Shown in pieces: positions 1-7,558 of a stretch of DNA of 47,757 nt; within the stretch, counting starts at the first letter, position 1, and the number at the start of each line of letters is the position of its first letter. This DNA comes from an uncultured Oscillospiraceae bacterium (GTDB taxonomy: Bacteria; Bacillota; Clostridia; Oscillospirales; Ruminococcaceae): contig CASEVW010000063.1 in the NCBI GenBank assembly GCA_949291395.1, positions 1-47,757 of the forward strand. Reading direction: 5' to 3'. A program made the translations under genes and the position numbers. Below the pieces are notes generated by a model that ran no database searches, was not told the origin of the DNA, and worked only from the letters and a program-made list of their open reading frames with translations.

Positions 1-224
1 ATGGCCCGCTTGCGCAGCCGGCGCATCACCGGCAGGGTCACGTCCTCTTCCGGTTCCATCAGCGCTTCCCCGGCCAAAAGATCGGTGTAGCGCACCAGGC
101 AATCATCGCAAAAGCTCAGGTGCTCCGCCGCCTCCAGCCGCTGTGTTTCCTCCAGGGTACCCTGGATCAGGGCCTTAAGGCCCTCATCGCTGAGATGTCC
201 GTCTTGATAAAACAGCTCTGTCAT
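1..224 (-). CDS. Zinc-binding anti-sigma factor (N-terminal part; runs off window start)
   Basis: The minus-strand frame opens with ATG at 224 and stays open to base 1, giving 74 residues of an incomplete protein. Residues 35-42 form HxxxCxxC (H35, C39, C42), the zinc-binding anti-sigma signature, in a short helical domain. In this family the cytoplasmic domain holds an ECF sigma factor inactive; a membrane segment and sensory domain would usually follow but lie outside the window. The start codon overlaps the sigma factor stop as ATGA (221-224), implying translational coupling and near-equal synthesis. The sequence does not reveal which signal it senses. It is too short for some ORF cut-offs but is supported by the motif and the coupling. 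Confidence 0.8.
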   Translation of the reverse strand, partial: MTELFYQDGHLSDEGLKALIQGTLEETQRLEAAEHLSFCDDCLVRYTDLLAGEALMEPEEDVTLPVMRRLRKRA

Positions 225-787
225 TGCCTGACGCTCCTTTCCATGATCTGCTGCTGCAACAGGCGTTTGGCCCGGTACAGCTGGGTATGTACCGTTTTTG
301 GGGGCCTGTGCAGCGTTTGGGCGATCTCGTCCACGCTGCGCTCCTCCAAAAAGTACAGCACCGACACCTGATGATAGGGTTCTTTCAGGCCCCGCACCAT
401 CTGCCGGATGGCCTCGGCCTCAGACTCGCTCACGGCGAGGTCCTCCGGGCCGGCAGGGGGAGCGCCGGCGGTGGGGGATGCCGTTTCCGGCATGGCCTCG
501 TCGCCCGGGGTGGAGACCCTGCGGTTCCAGGCGCTCTTCAGATGGTCCTTTGCCTTGTTGGTGGCGATGCGTACCAGCCAGGGCTTATAGTGTTCCGGCG
601 GGCAGTCATCCATGTGTGCGAAAGCCGCCACGAAGGTGTCCTGGGTCAGATCCTCGGCTAGGGAGTGATCCTGCACCAGCTGGTAGCACACGGTATACAC
701 CAGCTTTTGGTATTTCTCCACCAGTGTGCTGAATTGTGCATGTGTCACGCTGCCGCCTGCCCCCCCTTCTGTATCGCTTTCGTTCAT
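221..787 (-). CDS. ECF (sigma-70 family group 4) RNA polymerase sigma factor
   Basis: This 188-residue protein has a sigma-2 region at about residues 17-90 (with AEDLTQDTF) and a sigma-4 helix-turn-helix at about 125-180 (SVDEIAQTL, then TVHTQLYRAKRLL), joined by an Ala/Pro-rich linker and lacking sigma-3. It would direct RNA polymerase to a small regulon when its anti-sigma partner, encoded by the overlapping next gene, releases it. The ATG at 787 has no clear ribosome binding site. A GTG at 748 (residue 14) lies about 11 bases after a purine-rich AAGGGGGG and is a plausible true start. A GAAC-N15-CGTT pattern at 791-813 overlaps the ATG and could be an autoregulated ECF promoter. The family call is secure; the regulon is unknown. 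Confidence 0.9.
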   Translation of the reverse strand: MNESDTEGGAGGSVTHAQFSTLVEKYQKLVYTVCYQLVQDHSLAEDLTQDTFVAAFAHMDDCPPEHYKPWLVRIATNKAKDHLKSAWNRRVSTPGDEAMPETASPTAGAPPAGPEDLAVSESEAEAIRQMVRGLKEPYHQVSVLYFLEERSVDEIAQTLHRPPKTVHTQLYRAKRLLQQQIMERSVRQ

Positions 788-912
788 GTAAACGAATCTC
801 GGCGGTGGTGTTCTTCACAAAATCGCCGGATCTTTTAAAAAAATATACAAAAAAAGTAAAAAATCACGTCCCGCACCACGGCATATGCCGGGATACGGGA
901 TACCTTGACAGA

Positions 913-956
913 AAAAAGCCCTGATTTTGTGTGCTTTGTGCGCAAAATCAGGGCTT
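913..956 (-). terminator. Rho-independent terminator after the DUF368 gene
   Basis: A 13-bp stem pairs 917-929 with 943-955. On the minus strand a run of six T follows, as expected for a terminator of the DUF368 gene ending at 1040. Ts also follow on the plus strand. The rest of 788-1039 holds no gene that I can support. Confidence 0.8.
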
Positions 957-1039
957 TTTCGCCGAAAAAGAGCCGCTGGGGCCAGACCGATCCGTCTGCC
1001 CAGAAACCGCTCACTTCTTTTTGATTGTTTGAGAAACGA

Positions 1040-1927
1040 TCAGGCTTCTTCCTTGCTGCCCATCAGGCCGGTGACCCAGGCGCCCAGGGCCGCCAGCACC
1101 AGGCCGATCACCAGCTCCGGCACCGAGAAGTTGATCGCGCCGCGGGAGGAGTACAGGATGGCAAAGGGAGAAGAAACGATCAGGCCAATGATGGCCGCAA
1201 AGGTCTGGCTGGGGAAGTTCTGGAACAGATACTCGATGATCTTGGCGATCAGGAAGATGCCCAGGATCACGCCGATGCCGAAGGGCACCAGCAGCAGGCA
1301 GTTGTGGAACACGCCCGCAAAGTCCAGGTTTTTCAGGCACAGCACCGTGTCGGTGAGCAGGCCCAGGATGGAGTAGTAGTAGCCCAGCACCATCAGCACC
1401 ATGCTGCCGGACACGCCGGGGATGACCATGGTGGCGCTGGCGATCATGCCCAGCACGAACAGGATGGCCATGGTGGCGGGGTCGGCGTTCAGGGCCTTGA
1501 CCGCGCCTTCCGCCCCCTGCAGAAGGGGCAGGCCCACGCCGATGGCCAGCAGCACCACAAAGCTGATGACCTCGCCCGCGCCGATGCGGCGGGAGGGCTT
1601 TTTCTCCACGTTCTTTTTCAGGTTCATCCAGAGGATGGGCAGGCCGCCCAGGATCAGGCCCACGAAGGTGAGGCAGGTGCCCAGGGCATAGTTTTCCAGC
1701 AGGTACTCCAGCAAAAAGCCAAAGCCCACGATGCCGATGGCCATGCCAACGCCCAAAGGCAGCAGCAGCTTTACGCTCTCTTTAAAATGCTTGAACAAAC
1801 CGGTGATGGCGCCGATCAGCTTATCATAAATACCCATGGACACCGCCATGGTGCCGCCGGACACACCGGGAATGATATTGGCGATGCCGATGACCACACC
1901 GCGCAGAATATCCAATACAGCTTTCAT
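1040..1927 (-). CDS. DUF368 membrane protein (PopT-type undecaprenyl-phosphate translocase family)
   Basis: A 295-residue polytopic membrane protein with the family features: near-identical NIIPGVSGGTMA (about 18-29) and MVIPGVSGSMVLMVLG in the second half, which reflect an internal repeat with two re-entrant PGVSG loops. DUF368 proteins have been identified as PopT, carriers that return undecaprenyl phosphate across the membrane for cell-wall and surface-polymer synthesis; applying that role here is inference from family. A strong AGGAAAGG binding site precedes the ATG, and a separate promoter lies at 1989-2017. The next gene upstream in the same direction belongs to a family distantly related to DedA, the other known undecaprenyl-phosphate flippase superfamily. 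Confidence 0.88.
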   Translation of the reverse strand: MKAVLDILRGVVIGIANIIPGVSGGTMAVSMGIYDKLIGAITGLFKHFKESVKLLLPLGVGMAIGIVGFGFLLEYLLENYALGTCLTFVGLILGGLPILWMNLKKNVEKKPSRRIGAGEVISFVVLLAIGVGLPLLQGAEGAVKALNADPATMAILFVLGMIASATMVIPGVSGSMVLMVLGYYYSILGLLTDTVLCLKNLDFAGVFHNCLLLVPFGIGVILGIFLIAKIIEYLFQNFPSQTFAAIIGLIVSSPFAILYSSRGAINFSVPELVIGLVLAALGAWVTGLMGSKEEA

Positions 1928-1988
1928 AATGCTTTCTGTTCCTTTCCTGTGATACCGTTTTTGTCTTATCTTGCAGGGATACCCATTT

Positions 1989-2017
1989 ACTATACCCTAT
2001 CTGTCAGGCATACGCAA
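1989..2017 (-). promoter_or_regulatory. Sigma-A-type promoter of the DUF368 gene
   Basis: Read on the minus strand: -35 TTGCGT (2012-2017), 17-bp spacer, -10 TATAGT (1989-1994), about 60 bases before the start codon at 1927. Confidence 0.6.
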
Positions 2018-2068
2018 GCAAAAAATAGCGCACAGGCCGCTTTATGAACAACTTTTTACAAAAGGACG

Positions 2069-2539
2069 TTACAGGATCATCAGGCCCACGGCGCTCAGCA
2101 CGCCCATGATCACCCCCGCCAGCATCACGCCGCCCATGCAGGCCAGCGCGCTGGATTTAAAGTCCATCTCCAGAATGCTGGCCGCCAAAATGCCGGTCCA
2201 GGCGCCGGTGCCCGGCAGGGGGATGCCCACAAACAGCAGCAGCGCCCAGGGCAGGCCCCAGCCCGCCTTGGCTTTCAGCGCTTCGCCACCCTTTTCGCCC
2301 TTGCGGTAGATCCAGTCGAACAGGCCGCCCACCACCGGCAGCTCCCGGCCCCACAAAAGCACCTTGCGGGCAAACAGATAGATAAAGGGTACCGGCAGCA
2401 TATTGCCCAGCACCGCCACGATGTAGGTGGGCACCAGCGGCAGGCCCAGCACCGCCCCCTCGGGAATGGCGCCCCGCAGCTCCACGATGGGCAGCATGGC
2501 GGTGAAAAACACTTGCAGATATTTGAATACGAGAGGCAT
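2069..2539 (-). CDS. COG2426 / PF06695 small multi-drug export-like membrane protein
   Basis: This 156-residue hydrophobic protein carries the family motifs PIVELRGAIPEG near residues 17-28 and GIPLPGTGAWTG near 104-115, set in re-entrant loop-like segments between membrane helices. The family is named putative small multi-drug export, but the function is not established; published structure predictions relate it to the DedA/VTT fold. An AAGGAGC site precedes the ATG, and a TTGAAA-17-TATAGT promoter is at 2614-2642. It ends 50 bases before the DUF368 promoter, so the two genes are neighbours that may be transcribed separately or by read-through. A lipid-carrier role is inference. Confidence 0.8.
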   Translation of the reverse strand: MPLVFKYLQVFFTAMLPIVELRGAIPEGAVLGLPLVPTYIVAVLGNMLPVPFIYLFARKVLLWGRELPVVGGLFDWIYRKGEKGGEALKAKAGWGLPWALLLFVGIPLPGTGAWTGILAASILEMDFKSSALACMGGVMLAGVIMGVLSAVGLMIL

Positions 2540-2613
2540 ACAAAGCTCCTTACGGTTTTTTCGTGCGGCTCCCCGCCTGGTTCCAGGTCAGTTAAAAAGC
2601 AGCATGTTCTTTT

Positions 2614-2642
2614 ACTATACGCTTTTTCTTTTTAATTTTCAA
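2614..2642 (-). promoter_or_regulatory. Sigma-A-type promoter of the COG2426 gene
   Basis: On the minus strand: -35 TTGAAA (2637-2642), 17-bp spacer, -10 TATAGT (2614-2619). The -10 region GTATAGTAAA is shared with the DUF368 promoter. Confidence 0.65.
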
Positions 2643-2651
2643 CGAGCTTTG

Positions 2652-2696
2652 GGCAAAAAGACAGCCGCCCGGCGGGAGAGCCCCGCCGGGCGGCTG
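2652..2696 (-). terminator. Rho-independent terminator after exonuclease III gene
   Basis: A perfect 15-bp GC-rich stem pairs 2662-2676 with 2682-2696 around a 5-base loop, and CTTTTT follows on the minus strand. It lies 25 bases after the exonuclease III stop. Confidence 0.88.
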
Positions 2697-2720
2697 CTTG
2701 TGATCTTCTGTTTTTGGGGG

Positions 2721-3476
2721 TCACAGGTCCAGGATCAGGCCCACCGGGCAGTGGTCGCTGCCCAGGATGTCCGCATAGATCACGCTGTCCTTCACCTTGT
2801 CCATCAGCCGGTCCGACACGATGAAGTAGTCGATGCGCCATCCCGCGTTGTTTTTGCGGGCATTGAACCGGTAGCTCCACCAGCTGTAAGCGCCGGTCTT
2901 GTCCGGGTACAGCGCCCGGAAGCTGTCGGAAAAGCCGCTGACCAACAGGCGGGTCATCTTGTCCCGCTCCTGATCGGAAAAGCCCGCCTTGCCCCGGTTG
3001 GGGCCGGGGTTTTTCAGGTCGATCTCACCATGGGCCACGTTCAGGTCGCCGCAGTAGATCACCGGCTTTTCCTTGTCCAGGGCCATCAGATAATCCCGCA
3101 GGTCGTCCTCCCACTGCATCCGGTAGTCGATGCGGGCCAGGCCGTCCTGGGAGTTGGGGGTGTACACGTTCACCAGGTAAAATTCCGGGTATTCCAGGGT
3201 GATGGCCCGGCCCTCGTGGCTGTGCTCCTCCTTGCCGATGCCGTAACGCACGCTCAGCGGCGGGGTTTTACAATAGCAGGCCGTGCCGGAATAGCCCTTT
3301 TTCTCGGCGCTGTAAAAATATTCGGTGTAGCCCTCCGGCGCAAATTCCGCCTGGCCGGGCTGGCATTTGGTCTCCTGCAAACTGAAGATATCCGCATCCA
3401 GGGCGGCAAAGCTTTGGGCAAAGTCTTTTTTCAGCACCGCCCGCAGGCCGTTCACGTTCCAGCTGATCAGCTTCAT
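2721..3476 (-). CDS. xth: Exodeoxyribonuclease III (AP endonuclease)
   Basis: A full-length 251-residue member of the exonuclease III/EEP family, which cuts DNA 5' to abasic sites and removes 3'-blocking groups in base excision repair. Visible motifs are SWNVNGLRA at the N-terminus, LQETK with the metal-binding Glu at residue 35, CGDLNVAH with the active-site Asp and Asn, and GSDHCP at the C-terminus with the catalytic Asp-His pair. An AGGAGGATC site precedes the ATG. It has its own promoter (3510-3538) and terminator (2652-2696), so it is monocistronic. Substrate details (ExoA-like versus Xth-like) cannot be settled by eye. Confidence 0.96.
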   Translation of the reverse strand: MKLISWNVNGLRAVLKKDFAQSFAALDADIFSLQETKCQPGQAEFAPEGYTEYFYSAEKKGYSGTACYCKTPPLSVRYGIGKEEHSHEGRAITLEYPEFYLVNVYTPNSQDGLARIDYRMQWEDDLRDYLMALDKEKPVIYCGDLNVAHGEIDLKNPGPNRGKAGFSDQERDKMTRLLVSGFSDSFRALYPDKTGAYSWWSYRFNARKNNAGWRIDYFIVSDRLMDKVKDSVIYADILGSDHCPVGLILDL

Positions 3477-3509
3477 CCGGTGATCCTCCTAAGTAGTAAA
3501 TTTTCCTAT

Positions 3510-3538
3510 ATTATATCCAAACACAGCCAGCAGCGCAA
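3510..3538 (-). promoter_or_regulatory. Sigma-A-type promoter of exonuclease III gene
   Basis: On the minus strand: -35 TTGCGC (3533-3538), 17-bp spacer, perfect -10 TATAAT (3510-3515), about 30 bases before the start codon. Confidence 0.7.
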
Positions 3539-3547
3539 GCCCCCGCC

Positions 3548-4477
3548 TCAAACAAGCAGGGTGTAGACCGCCAGCGAAAGAGACACCAGCAGCCACAGGA
3601 TCATGCCCACGTTGAAGAGGGCCTGGGCGGGCAGCCCCTCCCCCGCGCCGGGGGCCCGGCGCAGATAAAAGCCCCGGCGCATGCGCACCCAGAACACGAT
3701 GCCCAGCACCACCACGGCCAACGTCACCCAGCCCAGCAGCGCCGTGGCGGCCACGCTGTCCAGCACGCCGGACAGCACGTTGGCGCTGTAAAAGTTCACC
3801 AGCAGGTGCAGCAAAACGCCGTACACCATGGTGCCGGTGCGGCAGACCATGTAGGCCATCCAGCAGCCCAGCACGAAGGCATAGAGGGCCTGCTCAAAAT
3901 TGGCGTGGTAGCCGGCAAAGAAAAGGGCGGACAGCAGGATATACGGCCCCTCGCCAAAGCGGATGAGCTTTTTGTACAGGTACGCCCGGAACACCAGCTC
4001 TTCCAGAATGGCGGGCAGCACCGCCACCAGCAGAAAGGCCCCCAGGGGCGACAGGTCTCCCATCATCTCGCTCACAGCGCCGTCCAGCGGCGAGCGGCCC
4101 AGCAGCAGCCGCACCACCGTGAGCACCAGGATGGTGGCCAGATTGGCCAGGTACATGCCCGTATAGCCGATGCAGGCAAAGCGCACAAAACTGCCGGGGC
4201 GCAGCACCCGTTTAGGCCGCAGGGGCAGGGGCGCGCCGTTTGGCAGAAAGCGCCCCACCGCCAGCAGCACCGGCAGCCCCAGGCAGTAGATGGCAACATC
4301 GTTGAGAAGGACCAAAAGGTCCAGGCTCTGCGCCCCCAAGGCGGCGGCGATCTCGATCAGCAGGCTGCCGCCCAGATAGCTCACCAGCAGCATGCCGGTG
4401 AAGCCCAGGGCCAGGCGGCTGACGGTACCGGCAAAGTCCTGCCGGGGGGAAAGATGATTTTCGTAGTGCTGCGGCAT
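3548..4477 (-). CDS. CPBP-family intramembrane glutamic/metallo-protease (CAAX/Abi type)
   Basis: A 309-residue protein with about eight hydrophobic segments and a complete CPBP (Abi) domain at about residues 140-235. The motifs are EExxxR (E159, E160, R164), FxxxH (ending at H191) and HxxxN (H224, N228), the residues that form the intramembrane active site in Rce1-like proteases. Bacterial members process or bind membrane peptides, and some give bacteriocin self-immunity. No peptide gene or bacteriocin cluster is visible beside it, so its substrate is unknown. An AGGAAAGGAGG site precedes the ATG. It sits between exonuclease III and an ABC exporter operon, all on the minus strand, separated from the exporter by a terminator. 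Confidence 0.9.
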   Translation of the reverse strand: MPQHYENHLSPRQDFAGTVSRLALGFTGMLLVSYLGGSLLIEIAAALGAQSLDLLVLLNDVAIYCLGLPVLLAVGRFLPNGAPLPLRPKRVLRPGSFVRFACIGYTGMYLANLATILVLTVVRLLLGRSPLDGAVSEMMGDLSPLGAFLLVAVLPAILEELVFRAYLYKKLIRFGEGPYILLSALFFAGYHANFEQALYAFVLGCWMAYMVCRTGTMVYGVLLHLLVNFYSANVLSGVLDSVAATALLGWVTLAVVVLGIVFWVRMRRGFYLRRAPGAGEGLPAQALFNVGMILWLLVSLSLAVYTLLV

Positions 4478-4553
4478 AGGGCCGCCTCCTTTCCTGCGGG
4501 CGCTATGCGCGCCGCCTTTGGGATCTTAGCACCAGTGTACCACACCTGGGGGC

Positions 4554-4602
4554 AAAAAAGCCAGCGGCGGGGCAGTGTTTTCACCGTTCCGTCACTGGCT
4601 TT
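4554..4602 (-). terminator. Rho-independent terminator after the ABC exporter operon
   Basis: On the minus strand the arms 595-602 and 557-564 (AAAGCCAG/CTGGCTTT) pair, with mostly paired inner bases, then six T follow. It lies just after the permease stop at 4619. Confidence 0.7.
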
Positions 4603-4618
4603 CATCATTCTTTTTGTA

Positions 4619-5296
4619 TTATAGTTCCCGGATCGTCCAGCGCAGCATATGGCGCACCGCCCAGCAGAACCAGATCACCAGCCCGGCCCCGGCCAGGGCC
4701 AGCGCGCCCCACAGCACCGTCTCCGGCAGGTCGGTGTAGTTCAGCTGGGGCACGCCCAGGCAGAACACCATCCACAGCACCCAGACCACCCAAAGGCCCT
4801 TTTGGCCAAACCGGTTCAGGGTAGCGGCCCCGCACCAGGCGATCATCATAGGCAGCACCACCATCAGCGGGTAGGCCCACAGGGGCAGCATCGCCAGGGC
4901 GTCCGCCTCCAGCCGGATGCCCCGGGGCGCATAGGCCATCTGGTAGTTCAAATGGCTCAGCCCGTTCAGCGCCACGATCAGCAGCACACCGGCCGCCATG
5001 CCGCCCAGCTCCCAGGCGGCATTCCACAGGACCTGCCGGCGGCGGGTACAGCCCATGGAGAGGCCGATCTCAAAATTGCCGGTGAGGACAAAGCCGTTCA
5101 GGATGCAGCTTCCCATCACCAGCACCCCCAAGGCCACCGCCCCCGCCAGGATCAGCGTCTCTTCCCCGTGGCCCAGCAGCACCACCAGGCCGGTGGCCAT
5201 CTCCACCAGCAGCCAAACCACAAAGGCCGCCGCCAGCCGGGTCACAAACACATCGCCATATAGGGCCCACTGGCCCCGCAGCGTCGTCGCTTTCAT
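4619..5296 (-). CDS. ABC exporter permease subunit (about six membrane helices), second of two
   Basis: A 225-residue protein with about six hydrophobic helices and a short positively charged loop (CTRRRQVLW, near residue 83) typical of the cytoplasmic coupling region of ABC-2-like permeases. It is the last gene of an operon transcribed in the order GntR regulator, ATPase, permease, 37-residue peptide, this permease. A GGGGGAGG site precedes the ATG. Its similarity to the other permease in size and layout suggests the two make a heterodimer on one ATPase dimer. The substrate is not deducible; YtrA-linked exporters are often induced by cell-wall antibiotics or lantibiotics. Confidence 0.75.
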   Translation of the reverse strand: MKATTLRGQWALYGDVFVTRLAAAFVVWLLVEMATGLVVLLGHGEETLILAGAVALGVLVMGSCILNGFVLTGNFEIGLSMGCTRRRQVLWNAAWELGGMAAGVLLIVALNGLSHLNYQMAYAPRGIRLEADALAMLPLWAYPLMVVLPMMIAWCGAATLNRFGQKGLWVVWVLWMVFCLGVPQLNYTDLPETVLWGALALAGAGLVIWFCWAVRHMLRWTIREL

Positions 5297-5312
5297 TGGT
5301 TCCTCCCCCTTT

Positions 5313-5426
5313 TTACACTACGGCCGTCCAGACCGCTTCCCAGCGGATGCACAGCGCCGCCCCGGCCACGATGCCCGCGGCCAGCAGATACCCGGCGGCG
5401 CTCCACACCGGCGTTGTCAGCTTCAT
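5313..5426 (-). CDS. 37-residue single-span membrane peptide in ABC exporter operon
   Basis: A small ORF, MKLTTPVWSAAGYLLAAGIV at its start, that would be missed by length cut-offs. It is preceded by an excellent AGAAGGAGAA site, eight bases or so from the ATG at 5426, and lies 20 bases after one permease gene and 16 bases before the next. Residues about 8-28 form one membrane helix. Its tight placement and ribosome binding site argue that it is translated. It could be an accessory subunit of the exporter or a remnant of a permease end. I recognise no family. Confidence 0.6.
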   Translation of the reverse strand: MKLTTPVWSAAGYLLAAGIVAGAALCIRWEAVWTAVV

Positions 5427-5446
5427 TGCGCTTCTCCTTCTTCTGA

Positions 5447-6091
5447 TCACAGCAAGGTCACCTGGACCGTTTTGCATTTGATGTACAGCGCCGCGCTGGC
5501 CGCGATGCCCATCACCAGCCCGCAGGCGGCGATGCCCCACATCAGCGTGTCCGCCGCCAGCCAGCCCAGCACGTTGTGGATGACGCACACCGCCACATAA
5601 CCAAAGTAGGCGAAGACGATCCCGATCCAGCCCAGCACCCGCCAGGCAGTTGACTCTACCACGCTCAGCCAGGCCCCGGTGATGCTCAGCGCCCAGAGCA
5701 GCAGGAACAGCGCCAGCGGCGCAACGGCGCTGGGCACCGCCAGCACCAGGCCGCCCTGACCGCGCAGCCACCGGTCCGCGCCCCAGTCCATCATCGCCTG
5801 CATGGGCAGGCAGCACGCCGCCTGGGCCAGGAGCATCAGCTGCAAGGCGCCCCAGATGCTTTTGCGGGTGGCGCCCATGACCATGCCGATGTTGACCACG
5901 CTGCGGGCCAGCGAACCGCCGCTGACGGCACAGAGGATCAAAAACATGATCACGCCGCCCTGCACATAGCTGCCCAAAAAGCTGTCCGGCCCAAACAGGG
6001 CAAGGCCCCCCAGGCACACCAGCACAAAGGCCAGCAGGAACAGCAGCGTCTGCGCCGAATACCGCCCAAACGCCCGAATGTTGTTAAACAT
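5447..6091 (-). CDS. ABC exporter permease subunit, first of two
   Basis: A 214-residue hydrophobic protein with about six helices and a coupling-type segment (GATRKSIWGAL, near residue 78) that parallels the CTRRRQVLW segment of the other permease. Its start codon (6091) overlaps the end of the ATPase gene (stop 6084-6086), so the two are translationally coupled. It is probably the membrane partner of that ATPase. Sequence divergence is too high to name a substrate or subfamily. The family call rests on operon context and topology. Confidence 0.75.
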   Translation of the reverse strand: MFNNIRAFGRYSAQTLLFLLAFVLVCLGGLALFGPDSFLGSYVQGGVIMFLILCAVSGGSLARSVVNIGMVMGATRKSIWGALQLMLLAQAACCLPMQAMMDWGADRWLRGQGGLVLAVPSAVAPLALFLLLWALSITGAWLSVVESTAWRVLGWIGIVFAYFGYVAVCVIHNVLGWLAADTLMWGIAACGLVMGIAASAALYIKCKTVQVTLL

Positions 6092-6980
6092 GGTCCACCT
6101 CCCCGTGGCCGCAGAGGGCCACGAACACCTTTTGCAGGTTCAGCGGCGAGATGTCCACATCCAGGCCGGCCGCCGCCTGCCGCAGCTGTTCTGCGCCGCA
6201 GCGCACCGTCACCGCCTTGTGGCGGCCCATCTGCTCGGTGGTGAGCACCGTCAGGCCCCGGGCCGCCTGGTCCACCACGTCCTCCCGGCCGCTCAGGCAG
6301 TGGAACTGGCTCACCAGCTCTTCGGTGGGGGCCTTTTCCAGGATGCAGCCCTCGTCCAGGATGATGACCTCTTCAAACACATTGGCTGCTTCCTCGATGA
6401 TGTGGGTGGAGATCACGAAAGTGCGGCCGGTCTCGGTGTAATCCTCCAGCAGCAGTTTATAAAACAGCTCCCGGGCCACCACGTCCAGCCCGGCCACCGG
6501 CTCGTCCAGCATGGTGATGGGGGCCCGGCTGGCCAGCGCCACCGTGATGGTGACCATGCTCATCATGCCCTTGGACAGCTTTGCGATGCGCTTTTTCAGG
6601 TCCAGCCCGAACCGGCTGACGATGCGCCGGGCATACGCCTCGTCCCAATGGGGGTAGTACACCGAAGCGATGCGCAGGTAGTCCTTGATCTTCAGGCTGC
6701 CGGCGGCGCTGTTCTGCCCGCCGGAAAACTCCCGGGAAAAGCACAGCTGGCCCAGCGCCGCCGGGTTCTCCCACACTTCCTGGCCGCCGTAGGTCACCTG
6801 GCCGCCGTCCCGGGTGTTCTGGGCGGTGAGGATGCCCAGCAGGGTGGTCTTGCCCGCCCCGTTGCGGCCGATCAGCCCATAGATGCGCCCCGGCTCGATG
6901 GTAAGGTTTAGATCTTTCAGCACCTGCTTTTTGCCGTAAGATTTGTTCAGGCCCTGGGCCTGCAATGCCTTTTGTTCCAT
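6084..6980 (-). CDS. ABC transporter ATP-binding protein (YtrB-like)
   Basis: A 298-residue ATPase with Walker A GRNGAGKTT (38-46), signature LSKGM (135-139, a variant of LSGGQ), Walker B ITMLDE (155-160) followed by PVAGLD, and an H-loop in VISTHI. The last about 80 residues form a C-terminal extension common in YtrB/BcrA-type exporters. It would power the two permeases encoded next. A GGAGAGAAACC site precedes the ATG. It follows the GntR regulator gene by 23 bases, the usual ytrAB arrangement. The LSKGM signature is normal for this subgroup. The substrate is unknown. Confidence 0.92.
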   Translation of the reverse strand: MEQKALQAQGLNKSYGKKQVLKDLNLTIEPGRIYGLIGRNGAGKTTLLGILTAQNTRDGGQVTYGGQEVWENPAALGQLCFSREFSGGQNSAAGSLKIKDYLRIASVYYPHWDEAYARRIVSRFGLDLKKRIAKLSKGMMSMVTITVALASRAPITMLDEPVAGLDVVARELFYKLLLEDYTETGRTFVISTHIIEEAANVFEEVIILDEGCILEKAPTEELVSQFHCLSGREDVVDQAARGLTVLTTEQMGRHKAVTVRCGAEQLRQAAAGLDVDISPLNLQKVFVALCGHGEVDHV

Positions 6981-7003
6981 GGTTTCTCTCCTCCCTGCCC
7001 GGC

Positions 7004-7381
7004 TCAGCGGGCCTGTTCCTCAAAGGCGCGGCGGATCATGCCGGCCAGCTCTTCCCCGTCCAGGCCAAGGCTTTTGGCCTCTTTTACCAGAGCGGTCACG
7101 TAGGTGTCGTAAAAGGCGGCCTTGCGCTTGTTCTGCACCAGGGCCGCCGCCCCCTCGGCCACAAACATGCCGATGCCCCGCTTTTTGTACAGGATGCCCT
7201 CGTCCACCAGCAGGTTGATGCCCTTGGCCGCCGTGGCCGGGTTGATGCTGTACTGCCGGGCAAGCTCGTTGGTGCTGGGCACCTGCTCGCCCTCCTGATA
7301 GATGCCCCGCAGGATGCTGTCCTCCAGCATTTTGGCGATCTGCAAATAGATGGAACTTTGTTCGTTCAGCGTTCCATTCAC
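7004..7381 (-). CDS. GntR-family repressor, YtrA subfamily
   Basis: The chosen GTG start at 7381 gives 125 residues, the normal YtrA length; the longer upstream frame would run through the promoter. The GTG has an AAAGGGGG site 8 bases upstream. Residues about 10-78 form the winged helix (QVPSTNELARQYSINPATAAKGINLLVDEG) and the rest a short helical dimerisation tail. YtrA-type proteins repress their own ABC exporter operon until a signal, often an antibiotic, relieves it. A palindromic operator lies at 7425-7448 over the -10 box of the operon promoter, which supports autoregulation. Confidence 0.92.
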   Translation of the reverse strand: MNGTLNEQSSIYLQIAKMLEDSILRGIYQEGEQVPSTNELARQYSINPATAAKGINLLVDEGILYKKRGIGMFVAEGAAALVQNKRKAAFYDTYVTALVKEAKSLGLDGEELAGMIRRAFEEQAR

Positions 7382-7424
7382 GGGCTCATCCCCCTTTCTT
7401 TCGGCTGTTGCCTCTCGGTTTATT

Positions 7425-7474
7425 GGTTCATTACTTCTGTAACTAACCATACCACTAACCCGCCCCTTTGTCAA
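7425..7474 (-). promoter_or_regulatory. GntR operon promoter with overlapping palindromic operator
   Basis: On the minus strand: -35 TTGACA (7469-7474), 17-bp spacer, -10 TATGGT (7446-7451). The inverted repeat GGTTnnTTAC-N4-GTAAnnAACC spans 7425-7448, with 8 of 10 arm positions matching, and covers the -10 and probable transcription start. This is where a repressor would block the promoter, and it resembles known YtrA-type sites in form. Confidence 0.75.
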
Positions 7475-7558
7475 CACCCTCCGCCAAATTTTTTGCGGCA
7501 AAGGGGCCCGGCGTGGTATACTGCTAGGGAATATCTTTTTTCACAGGAGAAAAACGCC

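Noticed and set aside
788-1039. Plus-strand ORFs (62 and 149 residues) in the gap after the sigma gene
   Set aside because: One spans the terminator and a low-complexity A-rich stretch, the other is antisense to DUF368; neither has a ribosome binding site.
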